Position numbers and translations under genes: made by a program | NCBI GenBank assembly: GCA_013396915.1 | Contig: VWZL01004368.1 | Span: 439,066-503,065 of the forward strand | From: Stercorarius parasiticus | Lineage: Eukaryota; Chordata; Aves; Charadriiformes; Stercorariidae | DNA: 64,000 nt | Direction of reading: 5' to 3' | The notes under the pieces: model-generated | The model's input: only the letters and a program-made list of their open reading frames with translations | Databases searched by the model: none | What the model was told of the DNA's origin: nothing | Shown: one piece after another, positions 61,201 through 64,000 of the stretch | Layout of the letters: each line of letters starts with the position of its first letter | Numbering within the stretch: position 1 is the first letter of the stretch

Positions 61201-64000
61201 AACCTGAGCCAACAGGGGATCAACAAACTAATGAGAAAGTCTTTTGGTGGAGGTGGCAGAGCTGAACGCCCACATAGGCAGAAGCCTGAGGCAGGTGCCT
61301 GTTAGTCTGTGCATACAGAGAGCATCTACTTCAAAAACAAGGCATGCCGTGAGTGAGCTAAATTATAAATTGCTTCAAAATTGTTTTTTTTTACAAACCT
61401 TTTCTCCTTGCCTCCTTTTTCTTCTCCTCTGCACTGCCCCGTGTGTTGTATTTATTTGGATAGGGGATTCATGTCAGTACTTGACCAGTGGTTAGTTTCA
61501 CCATATTAAAAAAAAAGATCACAAAGGGAATGGTGGCTTCTTTTTCATTCTTCTCTAATTTTAATTAACAGGCTAACTGCTTCCCTACTTGTGATTGATG
61601 TTGAAGATCTCAAATGCTAACTTACAGTACAGAAAAGCAAACCTTGCTCTGTACAAACTAGAGGGTGAAGAATGCCATCAGTATCGGTGGGAGCTTGAAG
61701 AGAGCTGTGGGTCCAGCCTTTTGGGGGCATGAGCCACCTATTCACTGGTTAGGCTAGCAGAATTAAATTGGAGGAATATTAAACTACGATTGTTGGGATA
61801 ATTAATAACATTGCATATCCAAATCATACAGATCACAGTTTTGCTTTCTTGTTAGATATATTCTTGTTCTTCCATACAACTCAGCTAGGGTGCTCTTTCC
61901 AAGGTTGTATTGTATCAAACACTCTGTTGTACTCATCATTTTGGCTTATGAATAATAATTCCTCAGGGAAACCTTTTCCAGTCACCACCTTTCTTGCATG
62001 AGCAAGTGGCTTGAATGCTGACCAACCTTTTTCGTCCGGTTACCTTTATTCCCGTTCAGATTAAAAATGCAGGCAAATGTCAAAGACATAAAAGCATTTT
62101 CTAAATAAGAAGCTAAGCAGTGAGTATTGTTCAGGATCTGCTGGTTTCCTTCAGCAATGTCCTTCACCTGACAGTGAAGTGAAGTCTTCCACAGACAAGA
62201 GGGCTGCTCCTAGAGATAATCACACAGAGGAAGAGCGAGACTTTAGTTCTTGACTGGGTGGGGATAAAAATACCCTGTTGACATACTGCAACATGTATTT
62301 TTAAAATGCTGAGGTCTAGTTCATATTTTCTTATGCCCTATAATACCTGCCTGACCACTGCTCCATTGTTAAATGTCTCTCTATCACTGGTAAACGTATC
62401 AAACATTGCACTGGGGCTAGATCTGACAGTAACAATGCCCTTTATTTTATATAATCTTGAAAAGTGAATTGTGCAGTTTTTCAGTATTCCTCTTCTGAGA
62501 GCATGGCTTCAGTTTCTTGCTTTCAGACTACGTAATTGCCTGTTATTGTTTCACGGAGGCAGGAAGAGGATGTAATTGAACAAATACTCTCAGACTAAGA
62601 TTTGTGTCCATCAGTATGTATTTAAAATTATGTGGTTATAGTAAGCCTGTACCTGTGCAGAGGGCTCCACCAGTGCTCACCCCCAGCCTCCCTTCTGGCC
62701 AGCTGCCAGCATCCTCTCTGGCCACAGCCAGTGGGCCAGAGGAGCACCTTGGAGCAAGGGAGATGGAAAAGCTCAAGAAGAGGTCTGAAGCACACACTGC
62801 CATTGATTTTCCATTCTTGTGTTGTCTTCAGCAACCCTATCAATTTACATATACATGAGTTTACTTTAAATTCTAGCCCTGGAGGAAGGAAATATGGGAT
62901 TAGTTTTCATGAAGAAAGAGCTTGCCTGTGCCCAAGAGCTAATATGATGCCAGGCTCCTGATGTAACCCTCCAGGGTGTTGCGTGTGCAGAGACTGAACT
63001 CTCCGAGACAGTGACACCTCCAGTGCAGTTTGTGGAGCGCTGGCATCAGTAGACACCTTCTCCCTCATTTAGCGTCTTATTTAGAATGCCTTGGAGCCGC
63101 AGCACAGAACCATAGCTCTCCCGACTCCTGAGATGACAGAAGATCAGGACCCTCTAGAAAGCCAATGACACTCAGAAAAACCCTCAGTTTTCTCTCTAAA
63201 TTCAGCTGCTCTGGACCCCCTGAACCAGCGGGCATGAAAGCCACCCAGCACCTGAGTCAGGAGCATTACTTACTGCTCTCTTTGAGAACATCAATGCAGC
63301 TGAAAATGTGTCCCCTCCTCCCTTAATCGTGCCTCCCCATTTCTTTCCTGATTCAGTGTCAGGGAATCAAAATGCCAGGCAGAATATTCAGCAGCTAATA
63401 GGTGGAAGGATCAGCAAAATAAAATAACTAGGATCAGTGGGAGCAAGCTAACCTTATTCTGTGAGGAAACATGTCAGTAGATGTATTAGTAGACAAAATA
63501 ATGTTTGGTTTTGGATTACGTGTACTGATCTGAACTCACTGCAGTCATTTAGGTGGAAAACGGTATAGAATTTAAAAAACAGGCCAGTGGCAGGAGGGAG
63601 ATTTTGTTTTCTCCCAGGGCAAACTAGGAAATTTGCATGTACCTTCCTATATACAACTCTCTTCCTGTGACTGGGAAAGTAGACAGATGAAAATGTTTTC
63701 ATGGCCAGTATAATAAAACAGTGGCTACTACCTAAATCTCACCAAATGCCGGTGGTTACCAATGGAGATCAATCAACAAAAATTACTTGTTCAAAGAAAA
63801 TCATAAATTAATTAGATAATTCTGCTGGATGCCTGTCCTCCTTGATCAAAAGAGTACACACCTCAAGATGTCATGGCTGAAAAGTGGGAGTCAGCCACAC
63901 AAAAAGCTTTATTTTACTATGTATAAAATACCTTGGGATCCGTTCTAGGAGGTAAATAAATAAAAAGGCAATGATCTCATGAATTTCATTTTGAAGTAAA
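58216..64000. other. Intergenic to right window edge, no recognised gene
   Basis: Mostly AT-rich sequence, with GC-richer patches near 58200-58550 and 62660-63350. A possible second MIR/L2-like trace (CCATTTTACAGAAAAGTAAA) lies near 58596. A short TA run lies at about 60092-60104 and a GT run near 60925. I searched both strands for KMO signatures (GGGLVG, CDGAYS, GDAAHA) without success. Confidence 0.4.

Overview
This is a bird nuclear-genome window. It is AT-rich, intron-dominated vertebrate DNA with GT-AG splicing. It carries five CR1 LINE copies whose 3' ends show the CR1 octamer tail (ATTCTATG-like), one solo LTR of a common avian type, and faint MIR relics. Only about 1.5 kb is recognisable coding sequence. 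Two genes can be named: OPN3 (encephalopsin/panopsin), complete on the + strand, and the 5' end of WDR64 on the - strand.

Layout. Positions 1-9324 are read as WDR64 intron 2 (minus strand), with an antisense CR1 at about 1465-2318 and a sense CR1 at about 5880-6492. WDR64 coding exon 2 is 9325-9455 and coding exon 1 is 10170-10320. Positions 10321-21000 form the intergenic region between the divergent genes, with MIR relics and a young CR1 at 14637-15127. A CpG island at about 21000-22000 holds the OPN3 promoter, two short upstream ORFs and exon 1 (21450-21801), and is interrupted by a 53-N gap just inside intron 1. OPN3 intron 1 (14.1 kb) holds a solo LTR at 27170-27689 with perfect 5-bp target duplications. 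It also holds an antisense CR1 at 30278-32225 that contains a 341-bp tandem duplication with an N at the junction. OPN3 exons 2-4 are 35905-36224, 37335-37586 and 40559-40822. The OPN3 3' UTR probably runs to 42.8 or 43.3 kb and contains an old CR1 fragment. Positions 43.3-64 kb are mostly featureless, with a MIR relic near 58.1 kb and a few unassigned exon-like islands near 46.6-50.3 kb.

The four OPN3 exons join in frame to a 395-residue opsin that keeps the features needed for a retinal-binding photoreceptor: retinal lysine K292, TM7 NPVIY, ERY at the end of TM3, and an acidic residue (E175) six positions before the loop-2 cysteine. The WDR64-OPN3 head-to-head order matches the human 1q43 neighbourhood. 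The neighbour expected on the far side, KMO, convergent with OPN3, was not recognised in the 23 kb present. I see no bacterial-type system, CRISPR array or new defence locus. The most useful observations are the OPN3 upstream ORFs, the CR1 in its 3' UTR, a near-identical inverted CR1 pair flanking OPN3 exon 1, and the unassigned exon-like islands downstream.
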